Source of the DNA: Sphingorhabdus lutea
GTDB taxonomy: Bacteria; Pseudomonadota; Alphaproteobacteria; Sphingomonadales; Sphingomonadaceae
Direction: 5' to 3'
NCBI RefSeq assembly: GCF_001889025.1
Contig: NZ_CP018154.1
Location: 2,346,501-2,410,500 of the forward strand
Length of the DNA: 64,000 bases
Shown: piece by piece, positions 18,507 to 27,071 of the stretch
Layout: every line of letters starts with the position of its first letter
Position numbering within the stretch: position 1 is the stretch's first letter
Translations under genes and position numbers: made by a program
The notes under the pieces: model-generated
Database searches by the model: none
The model's input: the letters and a program-made list of their open reading frames with translations, nothing else
Told to the model about the DNA's origin: nothing

Positions 18507-19742
18507 GTGACCCAAATTTCATCAAATCATAAAGATGTTATCATCATTGGCGGCGGCTTAATCGGCCTGACAATGGCGCAATCATTGGCCAGTCACGGGT
18601 TAAGCGCCCATGTGGTCGACCGCGCCGATCCCCATGCGATGATGGTAAAGGGGTTTGACGGGCGCACCACCGCCATATCAAGCAGCACCATGGCGATGTT
18701 TGACGCCATCGGCCTTGGCGAAAAATTGGACGGCAAAGGATGCCCGATTAACCAAATTTGGGTCAGTGATGGGTTAAAAAAGGGGGCGTTAGATTTTATT
18801 CCAGAAGCCAAGGACGGATTTTTGGGTAAAATGTTTGAAAACCGAATATTGCGCCAAAAATTATATGAAATGGTCAGCGCGTCGGACCTTATCACCCTGC
18901 ACATGCCGCGCAATATTATTTCCCAATCGCGCGATGACCACCGCGCCACCCTCACATTGGATAATGGCGATATTTTAACCGCCTCCTTGTTAATTGTGGC
19001 GGAGGGACGGCAAAGCAAAACCCGCGATGATGCGGGGTTAAAACGCGCCCATTGGCAATATAATCATATCGCCATGGTCGGCGCAATTTGCCATGAAAAA
19101 CCGCATCAAAATATCGCATATGAAATTTTTTATCCCGCCGGACCATTTGCCATTTTACCCATGTTGGACAATGAAAAGGGCCAGCATCGCAGCGCCATAG
19201 TCTGGTCAGTGGATGAAAAGGACGCGCCCGCATATTTAAAAATGGGGCCGCGCGGCTATGCCGCCGAACTGGAAACACAAATGGGCGGCATTTTGGGTAA
19301 AATTGACTTAGCCGCCGATTTTGCCAGCTATCCGCTTTCTTTTCATAATTGCATCGACATTACCGCCAATCGATTGGCGCTTGTCGGGGACAGCGCCCAC
19401 GGAATGCACCCCATTGCGGGCCAAGGGTTGAATTTGGGAATGCGCGATGTTGCCGCCTTAACAGAAATTCTGGTCGAAGCGTCGCGTTTGGGGCTAGAGG
19501 CTGGCGATGCACAAAATTTGGCGCGTTATCAAAAATGGCGCTCCATCGACACTTTGTCGGTTTCGGTTGCCACCGATATTTTGAACCGTTTATTCTCCGT
19601 ATCGGGCAAAACCGCTTCTGCCATTCGCCGTTTTGGCCTGTCCATGGTGCAAAGAACAAAGCCGTTAAAGTCATTTTTCATGTCGGAAGCACGCGGCGAA
19701 AGCGGCGCTTTACCCATATTATTAAGGGGTGAGCGCATTTAA
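18507..19742 (+). CDS. UbiH/UbiF/COQ6-family FAD-dependent hydroxylase
   Basis: Class A flavin monooxygenase that probably hydroxylates the ubiquinone ring. 411 residues with the N-terminal dinucleotide fold VIIIGGGLIGLTMAQS (about 11-26), a short RTTAIS stretch near 51-56 and the FAD-ribityl motif LVGDSAHGMHPIAGQGLNLGMRD in the C-terminal third. Start is GTG at 18507 with AAGG upstream. Divergent from ftsK and convergent with the OmpA-like gene. Which ring position it acts on (UbiH, UbiF, UbiL) cannot be settled here. Confidence 0.88.
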   Translation: MTQISSNHKDVIIIGGGLIGLTMAQSLASHGLSAHVVDRADPHAMMVKGFDGRTTAISSSTMAMFDAIGLGEKLDGKGCPINQIWVSDGLKKGALDFIPEAKDGFLGKMFENRILRQKLYEMVSASDLITLHMPRNIISQSRDDHRATLTLDNGDILTASLLIVAEGRQSKTRDDAGLKRAHWQYNHIAMVGAICHEKPHQNIAYEIFYPAGPFAILPMLDNEKGQHRSAIVWSVDEKDAPAYLKMGPRGYAAELETQMGGILGKIDLAADFASYPLSFHNCIDITANRLALVGDSAHGMHPIAGQGLNLGMRDVAALTEILVEASRLGLEAGDAQNLARYQKWRSIDTLSVSVATDILNRLFSVSGKTASAIRRFGLSMVQRTKPLKSFFMSEARGESGALPILLRGERI

Positions 19743-19760
19743 CGCCCACCCCCATTTTTA

Positions 19761-19790
19761 TCATTATTTTAGTTTATTTTAGTTTATTTT
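19761..19790. repeat. Tandem 10 bp repeat at the ompA-like stop codon
   Basis: Unit AGTTTATTTT twice at 19771-19790, preceded by a diverged copy ending in TTATTTT at 19761-19770. The last copy runs into the TAA stop of the minus-strand OmpA-like gene. One of several such stop-proximal duplications in the window. Confidence 0.7.
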
Positions 19791-20454
19791 ACTGTGTAAT
19801 CGGCACAAGGCGCAATTCAACACGGCGGTTGGCCGCGCGGCCTTCCTCTGTGCTATTGCTGGCCTTTGGTTGGCTTTCGCCATAACCAATGGTGGCCAAA
19901 CGTGCGCTGTTTACGCCGCGCCCTGACATGAACGCCGCCACCGATTGGGCCCGCCGTTCGGACAATCCCTGATTATAGCTGTCCGAACCTGTTGAATCGG
20001 TATGGCCCATCACGTCAACATAGGTGCTTTCATATTGGGCAAGTGTCGCCGAAACATTGGCCAAAGTTGTTTGGAATGCAGGCTCAATGGTGGAGCTATT
20101 TACCGCAAAGGTCACCTCTGATGGCATATCAAGGATTAAATTATCCCCATCGCGTACCACATTAACGCCCGTTCCGGCGGTTTGTTCGCGCAATTTCTTT
20201 TCCTGTTGGTCCATATAATAACCAACGCCCGCACCCGCGACCGCGCCAATGCCCGCGCCGACAATTTTTTCGGTCCGGTCTTTCTTGCCGCCGATTAAAT
20301 CGCCCAGCAAATATCCGCCAACCGCACCGGCTACGCCGCCAATTGCTGCTTTTGAAATTGTTTTTTTGCCCGTCACCTCATCTGTGACACAGCCGGTAAG
20401 CAACATTGCGCCCGCCGCAACCCCCAAATATACAGATGTAATTGAACTTTTCAT
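19789..20454 (-). CDS. OmpA-family lipoprotein with glycine-zipper segment
   Basis: 221 residues. A lipoprotein signal with lipobox LTGC (Cys about 21), a Gly/Ala-rich zipper (GGVAGAVGGYLLGDLIGG and GAGIGAVAGAGVGYYMDQQ, about 38-75), then a C-terminal OmpA-like peptidoglycan-binding domain: VDVMGHTDSTGSDSYNQGLSERRA and ANRRVEL. It likely tethers the outer membrane to the cell wall. ATG 20454 has AGGAG 6 nt upstream; the frame to 20490 lacks a signal peptide and a binding site. Similar to YfiB/Pal-like proteins. Confidence 0.9.
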   Translation of the reverse strand: MKSSITSVYLGVAAGAMLLTGCVTDEVTGKKTISKAAIGGVAGAVGGYLLGDLIGGKKDRTEKIVGAGIGAVAGAGVGYYMDQQEKKLREQTAGTGVNVVRDGDNLILDMPSEVTFAVNSSTIEPAFQTTLANVSATLAQYESTYVDVMGHTDSTGSDSYNQGLSERRAQSVAAFMSGRGVNSARLATIGYGESQPKASNSTEEGRAANRRVELRLVPITQ

Positions 20455-20610
20455 AACAATCTCCTTTTCATTATTTGTTACGTAAATCATAAATATATAG
20501 ATGAATATTAACCTTAGATGAGGAGAAATATCAAATTTTGTAAGTTATATTATTTGCAACATCGCATAAATTCGCTAATCAGCAAATATATTTATGATTT
20601 TTAAGAGACA

Positions 20611-21918
20611 ATGATCTTATCACCTTTTCCTTGGCTTGATGCCGCCATTATTTTCGGTTTAACCTTGTTAAATGGTATTTTTGCCATGTCAGAATTGGCC
20701 ATTGTATCCGCCCGCACATCCAAATTACAGGCCATGGCCGATAATGGCAGCAGGGGTGCGCGCCGCGCCATTAAATTGGCCAGCGATCCGGGCAAATTTC
20801 TTTCCACTGTGCAAATTGGCATTACCTTAATCGCCATTTTAACCGGGGCATATTCGGGCGCCAGTCTGGGCGGGCCAGTGGGCGACAGGCTGCATTATTT
20901 GGGGATAGAGCAAGGATTGGCCCAAACCGCCGGTTTTGCGGTGGTTATTGGCATTTCAACCTATTTATCCGTGGTGGTGGGGGAATTAGTGCCAAAGCAA
21001 TTTGCCCTGCGCGCCGCCGAACCCATTGCCGCGATTATGGCGCCTTTTATGTATTTTCTGGCCCGTGTCGCCGCGCCCATAGTGTGGATTTTGGACCAAA
21101 GCAGCGCGATAATTTTCAAAATATTGCGCCTGAACCGTGGGACAAAAGAAACCTTATCGGCGGAGGAATTGCGCATTGTTTTTGCCGAGGCGACAAATGC
21201 CGGCATTATCGAAGAACATGAGCAAAAGGTGATTGCCGGCGTGGTGCGCCTTGCCGATCGTCCGGTTCGCGAAGTCATGACCCCGCGCACCGAAATTGAT
21301 TGGATTTCCGCCAATGCCGATGCCGAAACAATCGCGCAGCGTCTGGTCGGGTCAATGCATACCCGCCTGCCTGTGGCGGAAGATGGCAATGTTGATAATA
21401 TTGTCGGCGTGGTTCAGGCGCGTGACATTATGACCGCTTTGTTAAAAGGCGAAGTGGCAAATGTGCAAAATTTAATGCGCCATGCGCAAATTGTGCCCGA
21501 CCAAATGGACGCGATGGACGCGTTGGAAATTTTGCGCTCTGCTGATGTGCCCATGTTGTTGGTGCATGACGAATATGGCCATTTTGAAGGGATTGTGACG
21601 CCCAATGACCTGTTATCAGCCATAGCGGGTGAATTTGCATCTGATCAGGAACAGGGCAGCGCCCCAAATGTCGTTACCCTTGCCGATGGTTCGGTCCTGC
21701 TTTCCGGCGCGATGAATGCAGACCAAATGGCCGAATATTTGGAAATCACCCTGTCCGAAGACCGCGATTATGCCACGGTTGCAGGCCATGTTTTAAATAT
21801 TATGCGCCGCATGCCGCAAGAGGGTGACAGCTTTGTTGATCAGGGCTGGCAATTTGAAATTGTCGATATGGATGGCCGAAAAATTGATAAATTGCGCCTG
21901 ACGAAAATTGAGCGCTAA
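20611..21918 (+). CDS. CNNM/CorC-family membrane protein (hemolysin-related, DUF21-CBS)
   Basis: 435 residues: a DUF21 transmembrane domain (about 1-190, with hydrophobic segments near 5-30, 65-85, 100-125 and 135-160), two CBS domains (about 210-335; VMTPRTEIDWI begins the first), and a C-terminal CorC_HlyC domain (about 350-430) ending RKIDKLRL. The family is linked to Mg2+/Co2+ efflux or resistance; the old hemolysin name is not functional evidence. Divergent from the OmpA-like gene; a tandem duplication follows its stop. Confidence 0.88.
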   Translation: MILSPFPWLDAAIIFGLTLLNGIFAMSELAIVSARTSKLQAMADNGSRGARRAIKLASDPGKFLSTVQIGITLIAILTGAYSGASLGGPVGDRLHYLGIEQGLAQTAGFAVVIGISTYLSVVVGELVPKQFALRAAEPIAAIMAPFMYFLARVAAPIVWILDQSSAIIFKILRLNRGTKETLSAEELRIVFAEATNAGIIEEHEQKVIAGVVRLADRPVREVMTPRTEIDWISANADAETIAQRLVGSMHTRLPVAEDGNVDNIVGVVQARDIMTALLKGEVANVQNLMRHAQIVPDQMDAMDALEILRSADVPMLLVHDEYGHFEGIVTPNDLLSAIAGEFASDQEQGSAPNVVTLADGSVLLSGAMNADQMAEYLEITLSEDRDYATVAGHVLNIMRRMPQEGDSFVDQGWQFEIVDMDGRKIDKLRLTKIER

Positions 21919-21923
21919 ATGAA

Positions 21924-22020
21924 GCGTCATATAATGCTTCATATAATTTGAGGCAGATTATTGGCTGACAGGAACGCCATATTCCTGCGATGTTCCAATT
22001 CCTGCTATGTCCCAATTCCT
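21924..22020. repeat. Two short tandem duplications 3' of the CorC-type gene
   Basis: A 12 bp unit occurs twice at 21924-21947 (GCGTCATATAAT, then GCTTCATATAAT), starting 6 bp after the stop. A 17 bp unit beginning ATTCCTGC occurs 2.35 times at 21981-22020. They differ in sequence, so they are independent local duplications, not copies of one element. Confidence 0.65.
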
Positions 22021-22038
22021 AGGGTGGCATTACACCCT
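22021..22038 (+). terminator. Possible weak terminator after the CorC-type gene
   Basis: Six-base arms AGGGTG/CACCCT with a 6-base loop, 100 bp past the stop. The following ATTGATATTTATA is not a true T-run, so termination is uncertain. Confidence 0.3.
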
Positions 22039-22070
22039 ATTGATATTTATAAAATGCCCAGCAATGAAAA

Positions 22071-22104
22071 AACAAAGGCGCATATGCCGTTAAACATATG
22101 CGCC
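22071..22104 (-). terminator. Rho-independent terminator of the HhH operon
   Basis: Perfect 10 bp arms GGCGCATATG and CATATGCGCC around an 8-base loop. On the minus strand the stem is followed by TTTGTTTTTT. It sits about 30 bp past the stop of the helix-hairpin-helix protein. Confidence 0.8.
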
Positions 22105-22106
22105 CA

Positions 22107-22132
22107 TGATAATATCTGCTGATAATATCTGC
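22107..22132. repeat. 13 bp tandem duplication at the HhH gene stop
   Basis: Unit TGATAATATCTGC twice without mismatch, directly 3' (minus strand) of the stop codon at 22135-22137 and before the terminator stem. Confidence 0.7.
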
Positions 22133-22134
22133 GC

Positions 22135-22878
22135 TTATTTTTTCTTTATTTCGCTGCCCAATGATCCATATTTTTTCTCAAAGGCCTTTACATCGCCCTT
22201 GGCCAATAATTTGGCCTGATCAACCCAATTATCGCGCCTTATCCGGCCCGAGAAATTGCCCAATTTTGCGTCAACTTCATCAATATCGGCGTTGCTCCAT
22301 GCCGCCACTTGGGTAAAACCGGTAACGCCCATATCTTTTAACAAAGCCTGTAATTTCGGGCCAACCCCTTTTAATAATTCCAAATTATCAGGAATATCAT
22401 ATTCCACCTCTTTTTTGGCTGCTGGCTTTGCTGCTGGTTTAGCGGCAGCAATTTCTGCGGACTTTTCAGCTGTCTTATCCGTTTTTGCTGCTGGTTTTTT
22501 TGCGGTCTTTACTGCTGCTGGCTTCGCCTTTGCTTCATCAGTTTTTGCGCTTATTTTCTTGGAGCTTGCCTTTTTAGGGGCAGTTTCCTTTGCGGCAATT
22601 TTCTTTTCGGCTGTTATTTCTGTTTCTTTGACAGGTTTAACGGGCTGTGCCGCTGCATCGGTTGGCGCAGCATTCATAAATGGTTGCGCGGCAGGTATAT
22701 CTTGGTCAATTGCCTCTATGGGCGGGGTGACTTCAGCGGCCTGTGTTTCGGCAAAAACCTCGCCCTCATCATATATAGCTGTGTTTTTTTTGCCGCCCCA
22801 TATCCACCATGCAATGGCAAGACCAATTAAAAATGCGACCACCAATATAGGCCAATTTGCTATCATCAATTCCAACAT
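22135..22878 (-). CDS. Membrane-anchored helix-hairpin-helix protein
   Basis: 247 residues. One N-terminal membrane helix (about 6-28, ending WWIWGGKK), a long low-complexity Ala/Lys/Pro linker (about 75-165), and a C-terminal HhH module with LELLKGVGPKLQALLKDMG, as in COG3743 proteins annotated as FEN1-like. No nuclease active site is recognisable, so the domain may only bind DNA or mediate contacts. ATG 22878 has AGGG about 8 nt upstream; the frame is open to 22923 without that support. Third gene of an operon with a 31-residue peptide and a BON-like protein; the linker resembles histone H1-like tails. Confidence 0.78.
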   Translation of the reverse strand: MLELMIANWPILVVAFLIGLAIAWWIWGGKKNTAIYDEGEVFAETQAAEVTPPIEAIDQDIPAAQPFMNAAPTDAAAQPVKPVKETEITAEKKIAAKETAPKKASSKKISAKTDEAKAKPAAVKTAKKPAAKTDKTAEKSAEIAAAKPAAKPAAKKEVEYDIPDNLELLKGVGPKLQALLKDMGVTGFTQVAAWSNADIDEVDAKLGNFSGRIRRDNWVDQAKLLAKGDVKAFEKKYGSLGSEIKKK

Positions 22879-22909
22879 TCCCAAATCCCTATTCCCAAAA
22901 AATAATATA

Positions 22910-23005
22910 TTATGCGCCGCCATCTTTCCATAACAGCATCCCGATAATCACCCCAAGGGCAAAGCAGCACATGGTTAAAAGCAATGTTTCCATTAAAATT
23001 GGCAT
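22910..23005 (-). CDS. 31-residue single-span membrane peptide
   Basis: A short frame ATG 23005 to TAA 22910, translating to a peptide with one strongly hydrophobic helix containing two adjacent cysteines (LLLTMCCFALGVIIGMLLW) and a short charged tail KDGGA. AGGGGA stands 7 nt before the ATG, one of the better ribosome sites in the region. It begins 1 bp after the stop of the BON-like gene and ends 31 bp before the HhH gene start, so it fills an otherwise unexplained gap in the operon. Function unknown; perhaps an assembly subunit for the flanking membrane proteins. Confidence 0.65.
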   Translation of the reverse strand: MPILMETLLLTMCCFALGVIIGMLLWKDGGA

Positions 23006-23006
23006 A

Positions 23007-23372
23007 TTATTTCCCCTGCTCGCTTAAATTATCTTCCCTTTTGGAACTTGCCACATCTTCTTCATCGCTTGTTGTTTTAACGGGCATATTTTGCCAATTT
23101 ACCTGTCCGATGCCCTCGATGGACTCGGCGATTTTTATCGCGTCGGCGCGCTGTGGATTATCCTGTGCGCCCAATAATGTCACCGATCTTTTTAACGATG
23201 GGTGGCGCTCACCCTTTATTTTAATATCCTTAATTTCTGCGGTCACAAATGCGGTTGCTATATCCTGTTCCAGCCGCCCGACAAATCGTTCGCCCGTTCC
23301 CAAAAAATGCATTATCGTCCCTAATAATAAGGCGGTGGCCGCCCCAATAATTATTTTTGTGCTATTATCCAT
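23007..23372 (-). CDS. Small membrane protein with BON-like domain
   Basis: 121 residues with one N-terminal hydrophobic segment (about 7-24), then a compact alpha/beta stretch (RLEQDIATAFVTAEIKDIKIKGERHPSLKRSVTLLG) reminiscent of BON domains that begin larger OmpA-type proteins in related bacteria, and a charged C-terminal tail. The OmpA module itself is absent, so it may be a shortened relative. ATG 23372 follows GGGAG at 5 nt spacing; upstream extension to 23450 is rejected. First gene of the operon with the 31-residue peptide and HhH protein. The family assignment is tentative. Confidence 0.65.
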   Translation of the reverse strand: MDNSTKIIIGAATALLLGTIMHFLGTGERFVGRLEQDIATAFVTAEIKDIKIKGERHPSLKRSVTLLGAQDNPQRADAIKIAESIEGIGQVNWQNMPVKTTSDEEDVASSKREDNLSEQGK

Positions 23373-23488
23373 GACCGCTCCCATTTTCTTATCTGCTATA
23401 TAATAGCTGACAGCGCATCCTTGTCCAGTGCCCCAATATTTGCGGCACATTTTGGCACAAATATTTACAACATGACGACTTGGTTAAA

Positions 23489-23552
23489 ATATCACGCCAT
23501 ATAAATATCACGACATATAAATATCACGCCATATAAATATCACGCCATATAA
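23489..23552. repeat. Four-copy 16 bp tandem repeat 3' of the SLC13 gene
   Basis: Unit ATATCACGCCATATAA at 23489-23504, 23505-23520, 23521-23536 and 23537-23552, with one change (A for C at base 9) in copy 2. It starts 12 bp past the SLC13 stop in the direction of transcription and precedes the BON-like operon. Contiguous units and no spacers, so it is not a CRISPR. Confidence 0.85.
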
Positions 23553-23563
23553 ATATTGCGGCC

Positions 23564-25351
23564 TTACAAAAATGCCAATGCCGAACAGGTAGCAAGCCCA
23601 ACCCCGAAAGTAACCGGAATACCCGCCTTGAAAAAATCGGTGAATTTATAATTGCCCGCCGCATATACCAATGTGTTGGTTTGATATCCAATGGGGGTGG
23701 CAAAGCTTGCCGATGCGGCAAACATCACCGCAATAACCAATGGCTTGGGATCAACCCCCAAATCCGCCGCCAAAGAAATAACCACCGGCGTTAAAATGAC
23801 CGCCACGGCATTATTGGTGATAATTTCAGTCATCAACACCGCGATAATATAAACCACAAAAATCAATATATAGGGAGGAACTTGGTTCAAAAATGGCACC
23901 AACATCGACACCACAAGGTCCACCGATCCCGCCTGTTCAAGGCCGACACCCACGGCAAGCATGGCAAAAATAAGGACCAAAACATTGCCGTCAATGGAGC
24001 TCCACGCCTCCTCCGCATCAATACAGCGCGCAATTAAAATTGCGCCAACGGCAATGACAACCGCCACCTCAATCGGCAATAAATTAAGCGCAGAAACCAA
24101 CACAACCAAAGCCAATGCGCCAATGGCAATCGGCGCTTTATCCCGCCGAAATGCGCGCGCATTTGTCGTGCCCACCCCATATAAATTGGGGTTTTGATAC
24201 ATTTTGCGTATATCCGCCTTTGACCCTGTAACAACCAAACGGTCGGCGGCATGAATTCGCGCATTGGGCAGGTCCGAACGCGGCAAATTGCGATACCGCG
24301 TCAACCCCAAAATCCGAACATTTAAATTGGTCAAAAATGGAATATTTATCAATCGTTCGCCAATGGACGGATGGGTCGGCGAAATGGTTGCCTCCACAAT
24401 TGTTTCCCCCAATGGGCCGGCATCCCCTTTACGAATAACGCCAATTTTATAATCGGTCGATTTGCGCAGGGACATTAATTCGGTAATATCCACCTGCACC
24501 ACAATACGGTCGCTGGGCTGTAACAAAAATTGTGATAATTTATGCCGAATAAATTGCCCCTTGCGCTTTACCGCCATAATTTTAATGCCAGGCCGCTTGG
24601 CAATTGCCACATCGCCTAAATATTCGCCCTTTACCTCTGCGGCATTGCGCACGGTCAGCTCCGTTAAAAATGTCGCGCCTTCATCATCCAAAAATTCATT
24701 TTCGCCATGCGGATCATTTGGCAATAAAAATTGCGAAAAAATCACCATCATGCCCGTTCCGGCTAGGGCGGCAATTAACCCATAGGGGGTAATTTCAAAA
24801 ATGCCAAAACCAGCCATGCCGCTTTCCTGTGCCACCGAATTCACAATTAAATTGGTCGATGTACCGATTAAGGTGGTGGTGCCGCCCAATATGCAAATAA
24901 AACTTAACGGGATAAGCAATTTTTTGGGCGAAATGCCCGTTGCGCGCGCCAACCGCATGATGATGGGAATCATCACCACCACCACGGGCGTGTTATTCAT
25001 AAAGGCAGAGGCGATAAATGTGCCGATAAACATTTCAACCACGGCAAGGCGAGGATGTTTTTTGGCCCGCCTGATGATGAACCCCGCCACCGCATCCAAA
25101 GTGCCCGCGCGTAATAATGCGCCCGACAACATGAACATGGCGGCAATGGTAATTGGCGCGCTGTTCGAAAAAACGGAAAAAAAACTGTCTTTATCAATAA
25201 TGCCAAGGGTTAAAAAAGTGCACGCCCCCAAAATAGCCACCACCGCGGCGGGAAAACGTTCAAGCACAAATCCAGCAAACATTAACGCCAAAATGACAAG
25301 GCCGATGACAGCTTGATATTCAGCAATAATGGCGCGGATTAAATCAATCAT
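23564..25351 (-). CDS. SLC13-family anion permease with regulatory TrkA-C domains
   Basis: 595 residues, about 10-12 membrane helices split into two halves by a cytoplasmic insert (about 205-380) carrying two TrkA-C-like domains (AKRPGIKIMAVKRKGQFIRH; VRILGLTRYRNLP). Transport motifs of the DASS/SLC13 fold are visible: MNNTPVVVVMIPI with GGTTTLIGTSTNLIVN in the first repeat and TNNAVAVILTPVVISLA with SFATPIGYQTNTLVYAAG in the second. Substrate may be sulfate, dicarboxylate or similar; not decidable. ATG 25351 lies 2 bp after the upstream stop, with GAGGG 12 nt before; ATG 25363 overlaps that stop but its putative site abuts it. Confidence 0.88.
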   Translation of the reverse strand: MIDLIRAIIAEYQAVIGLVILALMFAGFVLERFPAAVVAILGACTFLTLGIIDKDSFFSVFSNSAPITIAAMFMLSGALLRAGTLDAVAGFIIRRAKKHPRLAVVEMFIGTFIASAFMNNTPVVVVMIPIIMRLARATGISPKKLLIPLSFICILGGTTTLIGTSTNLIVNSVAQESGMAGFGIFEITPYGLIAALAGTGMMVIFSQFLLPNDPHGENEFLDDEGATFLTELTVRNAAEVKGEYLGDVAIAKRPGIKIMAVKRKGQFIRHKLSQFLLQPSDRIVVQVDITELMSLRKSTDYKIGVIRKGDAGPLGETIVEATISPTHPSIGERLINIPFLTNLNVRILGLTRYRNLPRSDLPNARIHAADRLVVTGSKADIRKMYQNPNLYGVGTTNARAFRRDKAPIAIGALALVVLVSALNLLPIEVAVVIAVGAILIARCIDAEEAWSSIDGNVLVLIFAMLAVGVGLEQAGSVDLVVSMLVPFLNQVPPYILIFVVYIIAVLMTEIITNNAVAVILTPVVISLAADLGVDPKPLVIAVMFAASASFATPIGYQTNTLVYAAGNYKFTDFFKAGIPVTFGVGLATCSALAFL

Positions 25352-25353
25352 AT

Positions 25354-25989
25354 TTATGCACATCCCTCAATATAGCCAACAGCCTCGCTTGCGCCAAAAC
25401 GATATCCCGTTACTTTTCCTTCATATATTTCGAAAATGGCGCGATATGTTTTGCCCATGGATGTCAGCGTTAAATATGCGTCCTGCGACATATCATCCCC
25501 GCCATAGGGATGCAGGCTTTGTTCCAATTCATCACCATAAATCGCCTTCATCTGGGCAATGGTCATGCCAATTTCGCCGCCCTTATAAACCGGCCAACCA
25601 CCTTGATGATTTTCAATACGCGCCAATTTCCCATCGACAATCATGAAATTAAGATAGGGATAATCAATCTCATTACTAATATGATGACATGCGGCATATT
25701 CCTCATCACTTTGCCATTTTTCATGTGCATAGGGATCGGCGAAGCCCATTTTTAACATCGCCTCCTGCGCCATGCCAATGCGGATTTGGCCAACGCCAAC
25801 AAAGCCAATGGTCGGGCGGTTTTTATCCACAGCAAATATTTGACTTTCCGCCTCCTGCGCCGCGTCTGAATTGACCTCTTGGCCCGCATCATATTGCTGT
25901 TTTGCCATAATGGGCGATGCCGCCGCACCAATTATGCCGCATAATAAAATGCCGCAATATATGGATGCAGAAAGGCCAAATTTATTCAT
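25354..25989 (-). CDS. Unknown secreted protein between aroC and the SLC13 permease
   Basis: 211 residues with a signal peptide (hydrophobic to about 25, ending ASPIMAKQQ). The mature part has [10 protein letters not shown], a pattern common in small periplasmic proteins where IRIGM is followed by a helix, two cysteines (one in YAACHHI, one near the C terminus), and a TMxQM motif. I do not recognise a named family. Its ATG at 25989 overlaps the aroC stop as ATGA, and the SLC13 gene follows within 2 bp, so it is co-translated with both. An ATG at 25995 is an alternative. Confidence 0.7.
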   Translation of the reverse strand: MNKFGLSASIYCGILLCGIIGAAASPIMAKQQYDAGQEVNSDAAQEAESQIFAVDKNRPTIGFVGVGQIRIGMAQEAMLKMGFADPYAHEKWQSDEEYAACHHISNEIDYPYLNFMIVDGKLARIENHQGGWPVYKGGEIGMTIAQMKAIYGDELEQSLHPYGGDDMSQDAYLTLTSMGKTYRAIFEIYEGKVTGYRFGASEAVGYIEGCA

Positions 25990-27062
25990 CCGCATTGCGC
26001 CCGATGTAATAATTTTTGATCGGCCAAAACCAACGCCATCATCGCCTCCACCACCGGTGCGCCGCGAATTCCGACACAGGGGTCATGCCGCCCTTTGGTA
26101 ATGATATTTGCCGCCTCGCCATTTTGATTGATAGTTTCAACGGGGTTTAATATTGACGATGTTGGTTTAAACGCCACACGGCAAATAACCGGTTGTCCGG
26201 TGGAGATACCGCCCGCAATACCGCCCGCATTATTGGCCAAAAATTCTGGTTTTCCTGGTCCGTCGGCGCCGGGCCGCATGGGATCGGCATTGGTTTCGCC
26301 GGTTAATCGCGCCGCATCAAAGCCTGCGCCAATTTCAATGCCCTTTACCGCGTTAATGCTCATCATCGCGGCGGCAAGTTCGCTGTCTAATTTTGCATAA
26401 ATGGGTGCGCCCCACCCCGCCGGAACGCCGCTGGCCACACATTCCACCACCGCGCCAAGCGATGATCCAGATTTGCGCGCATCATCGACCAAATTGGCCC
26501 ATCGTGCCGCCGCATCCCTGTCGGGGCAAAAAAACGGGTTTTGGTCAATATAATCAGCATCAAAATTTTCATGATTTATTTTATCACCGCCAATTTCGGT
26601 GACATAGGCCATGATTTTCACCTCTGATATCACCGCCCGTGCTATTGCCCCTGCGGCAACCCGCGCCGCCGTTTCACGGGCCGAGCTGCGTCCGCCTCCA
26701 CGATAATCACGAAACCCATATTTCGCATCATAGCTATAATCAGCATGTCCGGGCCGATATGCCTTGGCCACATCGCCATAATCCTTGCTTCGTTGATCGA
26801 CATTTTCAATCATCAATGAAATGGGCGTTCCTGTGGTGCGTCCTTCAAACACACCCGATAAAATCCGCACCATATCCGGCTCTTGCCTTTGGGTGGTATA
26901 TTTGCTGGTCCCTGGGCGGCGTTTGTCAAGAAAGGGTTGAATGTTCGCCTCGCTTAACATCAATCCGGGGGGGCAACCATCAACCACCGCGCCCAGCGCA
27001 GGTCCATGGCTTTCTCCCCAAGTGGTGAATCGAAAAACGCGGCCAAAGCTGTTAAAACTCAT
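25986..27062 (-). CDS. aroC: Chorismate synthase
   Basis: Final step of the shikimate pathway: EPSP to chorismate, needing reduced FMN. 358 residues with the family start [20 protein letters not shown], the [14 protein letters not shown] and [18 protein letters not shown] active-site blocks, and the late [11 protein letters not shown] motif. It lies 9 bp after fabI in the same direction and overlaps the following unknown gene by 4 bp. Confidence 0.96.
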   Translation of the reverse strand: MSFNSFGRVFRFTTWGESHGPALGAVVDGCPPGLMLSEANIQPFLDKRRPGTSKYTTQRQEPDMVRILSGVFEGRTTGTPISLMIENVDQRSKDYGDVAKAYRPGHADYSYDAKYGFRDYRGGGRSSARETAARVAAGAIARAVISEVKIMAYVTEIGGDKINHENFDADYIDQNPFFCPDRDAAARWANLVDDARKSGSSLGAVVECVASGVPAGWGAPIYAKLDSELAAAMMSINAVKGIEIGAGFDAARLTGETNADPMRPGADGPGKPEFLANNAGGIAGGISTGQPVICRVAFKPTSSILNPVETINQNGEAANIITKGRHDPCVGIRGAPVVEAMMALVLADQKLLHRAQCG

Positions 27063-27071
27063 TATAATACC

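Noticed and set aside
22256..22933. Plus-strand hydrophobic ORF opposite the HhH gene
   Set aside because: The Ala/Phe-rich product is the complement of the Lys/Ala linker codons, a known artefact.
23489..23552. Possible CRISPR array
   Set aside because: Units of 16 bp are contiguous with no spacers, and no cas genes are present.
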